From: Dendrobium chrysotoxum
Taxonomy: Eukaryota > Streptophyta > Magnoliopsida > Asparagales > Orchidaceae
NCBI GenBank assembly: GCA_019925795.1
Contig: CM034314.1
Span: 93,243,264-93,307,263 of the forward strand
Length of the DNA stretch: 64,000 nucleotides
Reading direction: 5' to 3'
The number at the start of each line of letters is the position of its first letter. The stretch's first letter is position 1. The notes beneath the pieces are model-generated. The model searched no databases, was not told where the DNA came from, and saw only the letters and a list, made by a program, of their open reading frames with translations. The translations under genes were made by a program, and so were the position numbers. Of the stretch, positions 35,701 through 46,533 are shown one piece after another.

Positions 35701-36886
35701 AACATTGCGATGTAGTCTAAAGATTCTTGTGATACATCAAGAATTTTTTTATTGTCATAAACACAATGATATAAGGATTGAAATGTATTATCATGCTAAC
35801 TATGTTGAATATATTTAGGATATGAAGTCTATGTCATAATATTATGTCTTTGTGGGTGTAAATCTCTTATCATGGAGCTGCACAAAGCATATTGTTGTAT
35901 TTAGATTTAGACTTTGTTTGGAACAGCTTTTTTACTGCTTCTTAAAGCAACTTTCTAGTACCAAATGAAGTCTTAGTTTTAAAATTTAATATAGGGTCAT
36001 GATTTATTCTGCTCACAAAATGAAATGAATTGAAACTCTTCTAGAAGAATTTGGCTTCCCTATATCCCATCCTATGATTTCAAGCTATTATCTATAATGC
36101 TAGCAATCTTATCTTCCACGAATAAATTAAGCATATTGAAATTGTCACTTCATCATAGATGTTATCTTATAAAATAACAACACTTCACAAATTTTAGTGA
36201 AAATCAATGAACTGATATATTTACTAACGTTGTAGCATATCTTCCCTTCTCCAATCATTGCATTAAGCTGTAACCCATTGATACACATGCTCTTAGTTTG
36301 TGGGGGAGTTTAATCATAGAAAAATGCTAAATTAGAAATGAGTATGAAACTAGATGAGAAAATAATTCATCGTTGTAACATATCTTCTCCTTATTGTCTT
36401 CCTGTTACATTCTCTCCGGTTCAAGACAGTCCTATTTAGTCAATGAGATCTATGTAAACCCTTTCTTCTTACCAAAGATAACATTGAAAATACTTGCAAA
36501 TATCAGTTTTATTTTTCCTCTCATAGGTAATCCATTTTTTTAGCTTTTTTTCGTTTAAACAAGCATTGCCTCTTGTTTTTCTTGGCCAGTGGTCAGATGG
36601 GAAGCTGGACGCAATCTCCAGAACTGGAAATGGAAGCTCATGGAACTTGAAGAGATGGAATGCAGTAGCTATGCAGTTGGAAAATAACACTTGGGTTGTG
36701 GAGTATAAGAGGAGGGCAATGTTTGAGGATCCGAAACTGCTTCCAGTTGCATTGGATGTGTTAAGGTTGAGGTCCATAAAGATGTTTGAGCTGGTAAAGC
36801 AGGAAACTTGGAGACTTCTAACCACTGGTTCTATTTCTTATGCTTTCTATCAACCTGAGGAAGTTAATTTAATGCATCCAACATAA
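29777..36886 (+). CDS. Conserved plant membrane protein, three exons
   Basis: Exons are 29777-30451, 30673-30825 and 36590-36886, all in phase 0, giving 374 residues. Junctions are CAA|GTAATT, GATAGCAG|GTA, GAG|GTGAC and GGCCAG|TGG. The N-terminal part has a cysteine cluster (CYFHGC..DTNCNCKMCLAS, residues 41-60), a proline/threonine-rich linker, and one membrane segment at about 144-162 (LMVFVGIFLFTVVELGFL). After it come a leucine-rich stretch and a W/R-rich soluble region (WSDGKLDAISRTGNG, WNLKRWNAVAMQLE) ending in MHPT. I recognise a plant-wide family that databases sometimes label ERG2/sigma-1-receptor-like, but I would not rely on that as a function. Intron 1 is 221 bp; intron 2 is 5.76 kb and full of retroelements. 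The reading frame itself shows no break. Confidence 0.8.
30826..32194. other. Intron 2, left part
   Basis: AT-rich intron sequence without a recognisable element. Confidence 0.5.
32195..32320 (-). mobile_element. LTR-end fragment (TGTTAGAGAGTATGAACCC)
   Basis: About 125 bp matching 34887-35010 (AGAGAGTGTGTACCCAATGG). Both are outward-facing ends of the same minus-strand LTR family. The piece runs into the TGATG-family element at about 32320. Confidence 0.55.
32481..32813 (-). CDS. LTR-encoded small acidic protein, copy 1
   Basis: 110 codons, starting MEVPEWDYGLVHDDQDQIDI. Contains a strongly acidic N-terminal half (RSPFFDMGFDFDNTVEEYID) and a mixed helix-like C-terminal half (VKDYIVRILKVLAGAILEQV). 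No signal, membrane segment or known motif. It has the same orientation as the putative LTR promoter. Compared with the copy at 56132-55818 the first 70 residues differ mostly by conservative changes (for example Ile/Leu, Asp/Glu), as expected of a selected protein. Function unknown. Confidence 0.5.
   Translation of the reverse strand: MEVPEWDYGLVHDDQDQIDILRSPFFDMGFDFDNTVEEYIDRIQIALVDVIDEQRSKGYWIITGRPTFPTAPATSPHTVKDYIVRILKVLAGAILEQVDKIRWRISPDSQ
32488..33701. repeat. Perfect-looking 607-bp tandem duplication
   Basis: Unit 1 is 32488-33094 and unit 2 is 33095-33701, with GAAT at the junctions. The encoded 108-codon frames are the same and I saw no difference in the blocks I compared. It is either very recent or an assembly artefact. 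Confidence 0.8.
33082..33420 (-). CDS. LTR-encoded small acidic protein, tandem copy 2
   Basis: 112 codons. Same protein as 32813-32481 except the last residues (SPDSYPL against SPDSQ), because the downstream sequence at the junction differs. It is the copy nearer the presumed promoter at 34365. Confidence 0.5.
   Translation of the reverse strand: MEVPEWDYGLVHDDQDQIDILRSPFFDMGFDFDNTVEEYIDRIQIALVDVIDEQRSKGYWIITGRPTFPTAPATSPHTVKDYIVRILKVLAGAILEQVDKIRWRISPDSYPL
34586..35010 (-). mobile_element. Remainder of an older minus-strand LTR element
   Basis: Minus-strand reading gives an LTR end (CTCTCTAAAAAG) followed by TGGTGTCGGAGTC, which looks like a mutated tRNA-Met primer site. The LTR runs rightward from about 34887 and is related to 32195-32320. 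The TGATG element seems to have inserted into it. Confidence 0.5.
35011..35905. other. Intron 2, right part
   Basis: AT-rich; some of it may be LTR. No coding signal. Confidence 0.4.
35906..35978. mobile_element. Foldback MITE (GTTTGGGACGGC family)
   Basis: Starts TTTAGACTTTGTTTGGAAC and ends CCAAATGAAGTCTTAG, the shortest copy. Confidence 0.6.
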
Positions 36887-37249
36887 ACGTGGAGACATGT
36901 CATTGCTGCTTGGGTTGTTTCTAAGAGCATCTCATTTCTTATGAGAGTTTTTGTATTAGATTTTTCAGAGTTTGTAGCAGGTCAGCTCATCAGTACATTC
37001 TAAAGTTCTGTAAGACATTAAATGATATATTTTCCTTTGATTTTGGTAGTGGCTTAGTGCAGTTTTAGATTTGTGTAGTTTTCTAGTGTTTAGTGATTTA
37101 GTTTAAGCAAGATCACCTAGCTATGTACTATGGGCCTTCATATTAAGCAAGATCACTATCATTTGCTAGAACTTCATGGCCAGCATTAGAATGATTTATG
37201 TTAAACCGTGAGTTTAACTGGCTTAGAAGCCATTTGACGAGCACTTCTA
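36887..37249 (+). other. 3' flank of the membrane protein gene
   Basis: Presumed 3' UTR and intergenic sequence. No other feature. Confidence 0.5.
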
Positions 37250-37490
37250 AGGCGATTGCCCCTCTATACAATGTGTATAATACTGTTAGGGGGCAATCGC
37301 CTAAAGATGATAATATTTTAATTTTTTTAAGGTGGACAATTGCCTAAAGAATCCTATAATAAAGAGTAAAAAAGAGATGGAGGGGGACAATTTACCTAAA
37401 AATTCATGTAATAAACAAATTTTAAATTTTTTTAGAGGGGGCAATTGCCCCTCCTGGGCACTTAGGGGTTCCGCCCTTGCAATAAACAAT
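37250..37490. repeat. Palindromic repeat, GGCAATTGCCC / GGCGATTGCCCC
   Basis: AAGGCGATTGCCCCTC faces GGGGGCAATCGCCTAA at 37249-37306. Two further tandem-like pieces (GGACAATTGCCTAAAGAATC, GGACAATTTACCTAAAAATT) follow, ending in a GGGGTTCCGCCC terminus like that of the hAT MITE at 16381. Confidence 0.55.
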
Positions 37491-37701
37491 AATAGCAGTT
37501 TGTATATATATAACTGTCTTCACAGCAGAAATCTAGATTCATTTGTATTTGTGAAACAAGATGAACATTAAAAGCAGTCAGCACGGCTAAAATATACTCT
37601 TTCCAAATAACAACGAACTTGGGAAAAAAAGAATTTTGTGGAGGATAAAAATCACAAATAAATTAGTAATACATTATTATACACCAGCGCATGGTTAACA
37701 T

Positions 37702-40700
37702 TCACCAGAAGTCTTTACATGAGCAATTGCCATCCATGAATCGGTGAAACCGAGTTCTATCTCTCAAAATAATCTCCCTCTTAAAAACCATTGATGTTAA
37801 CTTAATAAAAGAGTGGCAGTCCCTGCAAACCCTTAGATTCTTTGCTATTCGAATGCATGATCCTGGAGTCAAACCAATAAGCCCGAATGACAGGGCCAAC
37901 TTTTCACTGTGTAATAGAATAGCTGCCTTCTTCTCATCCTCCTCCAAATTGATAAGAACACTCCCAACATCAGGAGAATAGCCTGCAACTTCCAATGCCT
38001 TGACTATCTCATCTAACTTCCTATAGATCTCACTGGACCTCGAATGGCATTCATCTCCCATTAGAAACTCATGCACTTCACCATCAACTTCAACCCAACT
38101 GCACCCTTTTTCCTTAGAAACAGCCCTTCCTTTCATCAACCTCCTCACCTCTTCAACTTTTTCCCATCTATTAGCTTTTGCATAAATGTTCGACAGAAGG
38201 ACATAAGCACCATCATGTCCTGAGTCAAGTTCCAAGAGTTTCCTTGCTGCAAGTTCACCTAGCACAACATTTCCATGGTTCTGGCATGCCCACAACAGTG
38301 ACCCCCACTCTACTACATTTGGTGGAAAAGGCATGGAATCTATCAGTTCATGTGCTTCTTGAAGTAGCTTTGCTCGGCCAAGAAGGTCTACCATGCAACC
38401 ATAATGCTCATGCTTTGGTTCAATCTTATGCTCAAAAATCATTGACTTGAACATGTGTCTTCCCTCTTCAACCATACCAGAATGACTACAAGCATAGAGC
38501 AGGCCCACAAAAGTCACACCATTGGGCTCAACTCCCATGGCCTTCATCTCATTAAATAATTCTAGTGCAGACCTCCCCTCCCCATGCATGGCGAGCCCAG
38601 TGATCATGGTTGTCCATGTAATAACATTCCTTTCAGGCTGCTTTTCAAATATTGTTCGAGCCATTGTCAAGCTTCCACTCTTGGAGTACATATCAATAAG
38701 AGCATTGTCAACCGATAAACTACCACGAAAGCCATTCTTGTCCGCATAGATGTGAATCCACTTTGCAAGATCGATAGCACCAAGATGAGCACAGGCTGAA
38801 ATGACACTTAACATTGTGATCTTGTCTGGACTCATTCCACTTGCCAACATAGAATTAAATAGTCTAAGGGCCTCACCAGGTCGCTCACTCTCAGCATACC
38901 CTGAAATCATGGCACTCCAACAGATAAGATCCTTCTCACGCATTCGATTGAAAATGTAACGTGCAATTTCAATCTTTCCAATCTTGGAGTAACCAACAAC
39001 CATGGCTGTTGAAGCCACTAGGTTCTTAGGAGACATCTGATCATACAAGTTTTGAGCAGTCCTTATTGAGTTGCAATTGCAGTACATTGCGATAAGTGCA
39101 CTTTGAATGTGCTCATCAATCAAGATTTTAGATTCAACAATGTATGAGTGAACTTCCTTCCCAAAAGCCAGATTTCCAGTGCGCCCGCATGCTGTGATGA
39201 TGGTGGAAAGAACCACGTTGTTGGGTATTAAACCAGAGTTTCTCATGTCTTCAAACAGCATCAGGGTGTCATTGTACTGGCCAGCCTGGTAATAACTGTT
39301 GGATGGTGTTAGGGGGGACGAATGCTATAAGAAGGTTAATTGTCTTAAAGAAAACTTCAAAAAAATTTGATGAGTTTCAGTAATACGTGGTGAACTTCAT
39401 TGACTCAAAATTTCAATCACAATTATTAAGGTTTCATTTTGGGAAACAAAGTTATGTAAATGTAATGTTATTAGTAAATGTAAGTTACGCGGTTCATTGA
39501 TAGCTTTAAATAATACTTTCTTAAGTGATATCTACATCCTATTTTGATGACATCGAGTTATGAACAACTAAGTCTGGGGGTGTAAGTGAGTTGAGCTGGC
39601 TCGAGCTTGAGTTCAAGCTCAGTCCGACTCGACTCGTTATCTCGTCGAGCTACGCAATTTTAAAATATATTTTTGAAAAAATTTAATATACCCTTTTCTT
39701 TAAAATTTTTTATGATAATAAAATTTGAGCTTCATAAACAAGTGGAGTTCGAGCTTTTCAATCAAGTTGAGCTCAAACTTTTTAAATGAGCTAAAGCAAT
39801 GGCTCGAGCTCGAGTTTGATTTTTATAAAGCAAGTCGAGTTCGAGCTCATTAAACGAGCTTGAGTCGAGCTCGATCTTGAGTTCGAGCTCAATAGGATCT
39901 AAACAAACTCAGCTCGATAATGCCACTATTCTACTCAACTTGTATGGTTTACACCCCTAACTAAGTCTAACGGCATCTTGATGTTACATAGTATGATGGC
40001 TTAAAGGAATAACAATAAAAAGAAAGATGATAGTTATTAATGATTTTTCTATAAAACCATAACTTATTGTGATATTAGTAACCTACGCATATTGCATTTA
40101 ATATAAAATATTGTTCTTTTAATATAATTATATAAACAACATAGCAATATCCATGCATATCATTGAATCAAGCAGCCCTAATGTAACAGTAAATGGCAAA
40201 TGCAGTCTTCGTATATGAAACGGTAAGCCTTTTCATAGAACATTAGAACTCACTATTACCCGTCTAGCATTACGTTCCAAGCGATCATATCCTTATGGAG
40301 CATTCGATCAAACACCTTCCGGGCATCTTCAATCATTCCTCCAGCCGCATACGCCCCTGCAAGCGCAGTTTGAATGAATGGATCCGACGGAAATCCCAAC
40401 TTCAGAACAATTCCATGAACCTCCCTTCGTACAAGTCCACCATCGCCACCCGAAACTCTAGCAGCCGCTCGAAGTAACGTCGGAAACATGAACCGATCGA
40501 CCTCAACGTCAAAACGTCGCATGCCGGCGTATGCAGTGAGAGCCCGGTGAGTGCCATCGGCAGCGCGAGAGAAGGTCCGGAGTGCGCGGTGACATATGCG
40601 GGGGTCGAGATGCGGGGAGTGGAGGAAGACAGCAAGAATGTAGTCGAGAGAGGGAGGAGAAGGGAAGGGCAAAGAAAGTAGTTTTGAGAGGAGAAAAGAT

Positions 40701-40972
40701 AAGGAGTGTTCATGGCCGGAGCGGAGGATGTTGGCGTGGAGTTGCTTGAATTGATGGATGTTAGTGGGAGAAGCGGCAGTGGGAAGCAGAAGATGGTGGC
40801 GGTGGTCAGCGACCGCCGGCGGCGGAAGAGAAGTGGTGGGGAGGGGAGGTGAGTTTACCGTCTGCATTTTCCTTCTGATGGGAGGAAGGACGAAGTGGTT
40901 AAGAAGAAGGGGGAAGGTAATCCCAGCATTAGATGTAGTGAAAAAATTAGTTAAAGATAACTTTATAGCCAT
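37702..40972 (-). CDS. Pentatricopeptide repeat protein, PLS-DYW class, two exons
   Basis: Exon 1 is 40972-40260 and exon 2 is 39295-37702 (768 residues). The donor is GACGG|GTAATAG and the acceptor CCAACAG|TTATTAC, split inside a Gly codon. The N-terminus (MAIKLSLTNFFTTSNAG) is serine/threonine-rich and basic, like an organelle transit peptide. PPR motifs run from about residue 70 through the middle. They are followed by E/E+ motifs (CSWVEVDGEVHEFLMGD) and a DYW domain with HSEKLALSFGL and CRDCHSF, the zinc ligands of the cytidine-deaminase-like domain. The final tripeptide is DFW rather than DYW. Such proteins bind organelle RNA and usually act in C-to-U editing. The closest relative I recall is Arabidopsis At4g14820. 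The target RNA cannot be told from sequence by eye. The 964-bp intron carries a hAT-like element. Confidence 0.93.
39568..39968. mobile_element. hAT-like element in PPR intron, exact 8-bp duplication
   Basis: Element 39576-39960 (385 bp), starting GGGGGTGTAAG and ending TTTACACCCCTAA, flanked by CTAAGTCT on both sides (39568-39575 and 39961-39968). Interior is repeated CTCGAGCTCGAG-like sequence. Confidence 0.85.
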
Positions 40973-41108
40973 GACCTAAGAACTTTTCTGAGGCCAAAAA
41001 AATTTACATATCATTCATCTCATGTCATTTAAAACTTTAATAATTTATATCTATCACTCATAGATTAAATATATGTACAAGAAATAAAATATTAAAATTT
41101 ATAGGATG

Positions 41109-41770
41109 ATATGAATAGGGGTGTCAAACCGAAATCTTGACTCGAAAATTTCAGGTTAGAGTCAACCTGTTTGAGAAACGGGTCAGGTTCAAATTCGGGA
41201 TTCCGACCAGTTTGTAAAATCGGATTTTGTTCGGGTTGAACCGAAAACCCGAACCTAACCTGGGTTGACCCGGGAATATCCCACTCGTTGGCATCATCCC
41301 GTGGCTGCCAGACTCGTAATGCTAACTGCCACTGTGCCATAGGTCCGCAGCTGGCTTCGCCGTTGCATTTGGTCGAGTCATCGACGATTCAACATCGGCA
41401 CATCGTCTCGTCTGTCACTGCCGCCAGAGTCTAGACACTTTTGAGTTCAACGTCGTCCCATCCTATAACGCCCGCTGGCCGCTGTGGCGCTGCCTGCTCG
41501 TCGCTCAGGCTCAACGATCTAAGACCGCACGCTGGCGAGCCCTACTTGTCGCACTTGTGCACCGCCAGCGAGCCCTGTCGTACCCACGAAACCGCGTGAG
41601 GCTGTGTTTGGCGGGTCGTGTCAGGTTGACCCGGACCTGACGCGGGTCGGGTTCGGGCCTGAGAATATGACCCGTTTGTAAAAACGAGTCAGGTCAAATA
41701 GTGCCGGGTCAGTTTCGGGTTGGACCTGAACCCGACTCAAAACCCGATTTCGACAGCCCTAGATATGAAT
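41109..41770. mobile_element. hAT-like GGGTTCGGGTT element, copy 2
   Basis: Element 41117-41762 (646 bp), AGGGGTGTCAAAC to CGACAGCCCTAG, exact target duplication ATATGAAT (41109-41116, 41763-41770). It lies about 140 bp upstream of the PPR start codon, in its promoter region. Confidence 0.85.
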
Positions 41771-41889
41771 GGTATGAATGAAATATAGGAGTGTCATATT
41801 TGATATTAAATGTATCTATAAATCATAAGTATGATATATTAGAATTTTAGGTATTATATATATAAATAACATGATATAAAATAGTATAT

Positions 41890-42203
41890 ACGTATTATCA
41901 CTTTTTAAGGGAGATTTATGAAAATATTTACTAATGTTATTGTCCTAATCGTTGATTTATTAAAACTAGATAAATTTTGCTGCACACAATCTTTATACAA
42001 AATTAAGGTATGTTTACTGATAGTTCTATCCCATTTTTTAGACTTTCTGATATTTTTATAGCCTATGAAGTAACCTATCACTTTTAACACGAGATTTATG
42101 AAAAAAAAAATAGTAATATTATTGTCCTAATCATTGATTTATTAAAACTAGATAAATTCTGTTGGATCTTGCGGTACAAAAATGCCTTGTACAAAATTAA
42201 GGT
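41890..42203. repeat. Local tandem duplication, about 165 bp
   Basis: TATTGTCCTAATC(G/A)TTGATTT followed by TTAAAACTAGATAAATT occurs at about 41940 and 42120. The second unit continues at about 42526 after the organelle-derived piece. Confidence 0.7.
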
Positions 42204-42525
42204 TATACCTATTTCTAGGTCAATCTAGTTGGACAGGGATCGCTAGGTAAGAAAAGTTATTACTAGAAATTCGAATTCAGAAAACAGAAAATCTCCCCAA
42301 GTAGGATTCGAACCTACGCCCAGTCAGTTAACAGCCGATCGCTCTACCGCTGAGCTATTGAGGAACAACGGACTTTAGGAAGCCGACTCTCGTTCTTTGG
42401 ACCAACCAACCAGAAAAAAGTGAGTCACTTTTTCTTTTTCTCATCGTAAATCTATGCATGAGCTTCTAAAAGATCGGATCTTCTTACGCCAGCCAATGCG
42501 TCTGATAGGTCCCTGCATAATTCAT
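42204..42525. other. Organelle DNA insertion in the nuclear genome
   Basis: The second unit of the tandem duplication is interrupted here by about 320 bp, of higher GC than its surroundings, carrying a plastid-type tRNA-Asn. The source may be plastid, or mitochondrial DNA with a plastid-derived trnN. Boundaries are placed by comparing the two units and are good to a few bases. Confidence 0.65.
42293..42364 (-). tRNA. trnN: Organelle-type tRNA-Asn (GUU)
   Basis: 72 bases. The minus strand reads TCCTCAATAGCTCAG..., with anticodon loop CTGTTAA (GUU), T-arm GGTTCGAATCC, and 3' end TTGGGGAG pairing with TCCTCAA. It has no encoded CCA. Nuclear-located and probably not expressed as an organelle tRNA. 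A few positions seem to differ from the plastid gene as I remember it. Confidence 0.85.
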
Positions 42526-43749
42526 GTTTTAGGCTTTCTAATATTTTTATAGCCTTTAAAGAAACATGTGGTACTTTAGAAATTAAAATTCAAGAAATTT
42601 TGAGTCAAGAGATAATTACCTTGTAGTATTTTTTAGTGAAAAGATAAATGAAGGCAAATATTTATAAATCACTTACACTATAGAGTCTAATGCTATAATT
42701 TAATTCTTGAGATATTATACATTTATTATGCATATTTGGAAGATTTTGTGAATATTATTTTTCACCAATTTAAAATTTTTATTTTTATTTTTTTCATTTT
42801 TATACCGATAGATAAATAGAAGTGGTAAATTGAATATTATAAAACCGACTTAGATGTCTAGCAGGAAAAAGTTTAAGAAAATAGGAATTGTATTTCCTTA
42901 CCCCTAAATTTATATATAATAATATTATCTCTATAACAAGTATGACCTTACTTTTTGAAACAATGTATTGTGAGAACCCTATACAACCAATAGAAGTAAT
43001 CAATCTCATATCTCATGTATTATTTGATTGTGCATTCTCATTTACTATATATTTTTAAAGCCTCCATGGCATTATAAGAAAGCTAATCATGTCAAGTAAT
43101 GATAAATTTACTTCTATGATAAACTAATATGGCCAATCATGCTATGATTTTTTGAATGAATGAAATATTAAAAATAGGTGATTGAAATTCCGTCATTAAT
43201 GGCCACCATCAATCATTTTTCCTTTATTTTTTTCCTCCAATTTTTCATCTAAAAATATTTGCTTAAGAGTTTTATAATGCCTATAAATAGGGTTAAAATA
43301 CTTTGTAATTTTTCATCATTAAATGAAATATTTTGATGGAGAAATACTCTCGTCATTAATCTCACCAAAAGATTGCCCACCATCATCATCTTATATCCCT
43401 TTCAATTTTTTAGGAGTTATTTACACTTACCACAAACATCATACCACATAAGTGTTATTCAAGTTACTTATCACCGGTCTCTATGATTGATCTTATACCC
43501 TTAATTATAAACATGATAGCCATTTTAGGATCATCATGTACATGCTTCATACCTTTGATTTATTTTTTTGCTCAGTTTTTTTAGCTATGCATAAGGTTCA
43601 TGTCCAATTATGACTTTACTCCCTATTGTATAATTTAGTTATCATGTTCATTAAACTAGTCAAACAAACATTTGTATTACTAGTTTCACATAAATATTTT
43701 CATCTTGAAGACGTTCAATGAAATGCTTTAAAAGCACGAACATCAAAGT
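42526..43749. other. AT-rich non-genic stretch
   Basis: No gene or element recognised beyond the end of the tandem unit (to about 42570). Confidence 0.5.
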
Positions 43750-43884
43750 CTAAGGTTTCATTTGGGACAATTTTCTTTCTACCTTCTAAAGCAAATTTTT
43801 AATACAAAATTTTCTTGCATTAGAAATTTATAATAAAAAGCTGCTTTAAAAAACAGTAAGAAAACTGCTCCAAATGAAGCCTAA
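43750..43884. mobile_element. Foldback MITE (GTTTGGGACGGC family)
   Basis: Starts TAAGGTTTCATTTGGGAC and ends GCTCCAAATGAAGCCTAAG. Confidence 0.6.
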
Positions 43885-44623
43885 GTAATAACTTCAAAAG
43901 ATAAAATTGTATATTAATTATAACCAATCTCACTGACTAAACTAATTTTCTCATCATAAAAACTCACATTACTAAGAAAATCCAATGGTCTATTTTTTTT
44001 TTAATTCTAACAACATGAACTTGACATTCATATATTTAAACTAGTACAATGCACATTTGATTATACTTTTTCCATTGCGTGTGTGACTACTTCAATTAAT
44101 CTCTCTTTCTATTAACATTCTTCTAGCACACAATACTAATAATATAAAGAAGTGAACAAGCTCCCCAAATAACCTTTAAAAGTATGATTTAAAGCAACAA
44201 TCAAATAGTTTTAAATATTCAAAGGTATTCTTAAAATACTTATTAAATATGATTGACATACACACATACATACATGTATATATGCTTTTTTTTATTAATA
44301 TTAACAATTTTAATTAATAAAACTACTTATCTATTATACTTTTGTTAATTAAATTTTAATTTGCTTAGATTAATATCCTCATTAATATTTAATTTATAGT
44401 TTATAAAATTAGTTAGGATTATTTACATACATAACTTCCATAACATTCAAATTTTCCTATTTAATGCATAAACTTCATTATTTACCTAATCAACTATCTT
44501 CTTTAATGATGTTAGTCAGGCACATTCCTAATGAGCTCCATCGCAACTTCCTCTTTTGGTCCCATCATGTTGCCTTAGTGAGATTTATCTTTACTTTTAG
44601 TGCTAGGTTGTTGATGTATTGAC

Positions 44624-44775
44624 CTAACAAGCTTACAGCTCACCTTGGCCTACTGGTTGAGAGCTTAGGCTTCCAACTAAGTGGTTTTGAGTTCGAGTCT
44701 TTGTATATATGTTGTGTGTGTGAATTTGCCTTAATTGATCTAAATGTCCCAAAAAAAAAAAAATCTAACAAGCTT
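44624..44775 (+). mobile_element. SINE (tRNA-derived) with 11-bp target duplication
   Basis: Element 44635-44764. The head shows box A-like TGGTTGAGAGCTTAGG and box B-like GAGTTCGAGTC, and the tail is A13. Flanks CTAACAAGCTT (44624-44634 and 44765-44775) are identical. Confidence 0.85.
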
Positions 44776-45333
44776 CATCATGACTTTGCTCTACATGACA
44801 ATGGCATCAATTTGTTGCCCTGACGAGTTCCATTTGATCAACAGATTGCCTTAGTGAGCTCCATCGTGACTTCCAATTATGGCATGCAAAGAGGGCGACG
44901 GGACAGGCAAGCGAGACAGAATCTTGAGGACATTTGGAAATAAGTGATATTTTTATTGATATTTAAAGTTTTAAATATTATGCGAGTAAATGATGAAGTT
45001 GATATGTTAAATATATAAACTAAAAAGTTATTGAGTGTTATATATGTAAATCATCCAAATTAAGATTATTTAAAATTTTAAGAATAACTTATTTTATATA
45101 ATTATTTTTAATTAATACAAACAAAACCCTCATCTTTTTTCTCCAAAAACCAGGTCCCCCAAAATCCCAAAACCTTGGCGAACAAAGAAGGCAGGAAGTC
45201 GTGATGGAGGTAGCTGGAGAAGGCATCGACGGGAGCAGTGTGTAAAGAAAAAGAGGACTTTGGGAGGCTTGCGGATTTGTTTATTCCACCTAATGCTAGG
45301 TTTACTAAATCCTCATTTCAAGCAAAACAACCT
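44776..45333. other. AT-rich stretch with no gene
   Basis: The end (about 45280-45330) contains CCTAATGCTAGGTTTACTAAATCC and looks like part of a Harbinger-type arm. Confidence 0.4.
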
Positions 45334-46216
45334 TTTGGGGCTGTTTGACAAAAGTAAGATTTAACTCTAGTAGGATTTAGTAAATACTATAAATTCATGA
45401 TTTAATAAAACCTATGTATGCTAAATCATATGAAACTATTTGATAATATAATCAAGGATATAAGCCAGTTGGTTCATTTAAAAATTAAATTTAATATGTT
45501 ATGAAATTAATTACATGTTAAGTACATATTACTTATTAATTTTAATTTAATTATAAGCAATAAGTTATAATAATAAATAATGTAATTAAAAATTAGCTTA
45601 ATTATTAAATAATTATTTAGGTGTTAGTTTAATAATTATTTGATATCTAATTAATTAGTTATTTTTTTAAAATAACTAATTATTTAACTAATACTTCTAC
45701 TAATAATTTAATTAATTTTAAAGTATTATTTAATTAGTTTTAATTATATTGTTAATTATCTTGTTAATCATTTAAATTTTATAATACTAATTAAATATTT
45801 AATTATTATTTATAATGTTATATAATAATTATTTCTATTTGAAATTATATTAATTAAACATTTATTATAATTTTTAATTACGAATTAGTTAATTAATCTA
45901 GGGTTTGCTTAGTATGGTTCGCGTGAAGTCTGAAGGCTTGAATTAGTGTTGAACGAGTTGCCGAAGGCTTCTTCCCCTCCTTCGACGACGTCGGATCAGA
46001 AGTCACGACGACCGAAGCTGGCTCGCTGCGACGGTACAATCTTCATTCTTCCGCGCGTTTCTTCGGCTAAATCTCGTAAATGCGCTGAACTGCAGGATTT
46101 AGTAATATTCCGCCGTGATATTTACTGGGCGCTTGAATCCCGTTTGCAGGATTTAGCATAAATGCTGCTCAAATACTGCATAAATCTCGTTAAATCCTGT
46201 TGCAAACAACCCCTTT
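45334..46216. mobile_element. Harbinger/Tourist-like element upstream of CDC48B
   Basis: Element 45337-46213 (877 bp). GGGGCTGTTTGACAAAAG faces CTGTTGCAAACAACCCC, with TTT on each side. The AT-rich core is followed by a GC-rich right arm sharing TCGGATCAGAAGTCACGACG and GCTCGCTGCGACGGTA with the SKIP-upstream arms. It ends about 320 bp before the CDC48B ATG. Confidence 0.7.
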
Positions 46217-46533
46217 AGGTTTCCAGGAAATACTTTTTAACCAACATTTCTCTTCGTTGGCAGCGGGATCGTGTGTTGCCGAGGATATTCACAGGGAAGA
46301 GGGTCGCGCGTAGGAGACTTCCTGGCTGGAGAACGGTTGCGTTCTGAAGAATTCTTTGGGGACGGGATCGCGTGTGCTGGAGGGGATTTACGGCTGCGGA
46401 AAGTGGAAAGGTGTAGTTAAGTTTAATGCCGAGCATATAGTTACGTAATTATTCATTTAGAAGGTAACAAAAATGGTGATCACAGAGTAGCAGGGCAGAA
46501 CGAAGAGAGGCAACAAGTTAATTTCAAATCGTA

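Noticed and set aside
45946..46161. 71-codon frame before CDC48B
   Set aside because: In the arm of a Harbinger-like element; no continuity with the CDC48B exon 1 frame.
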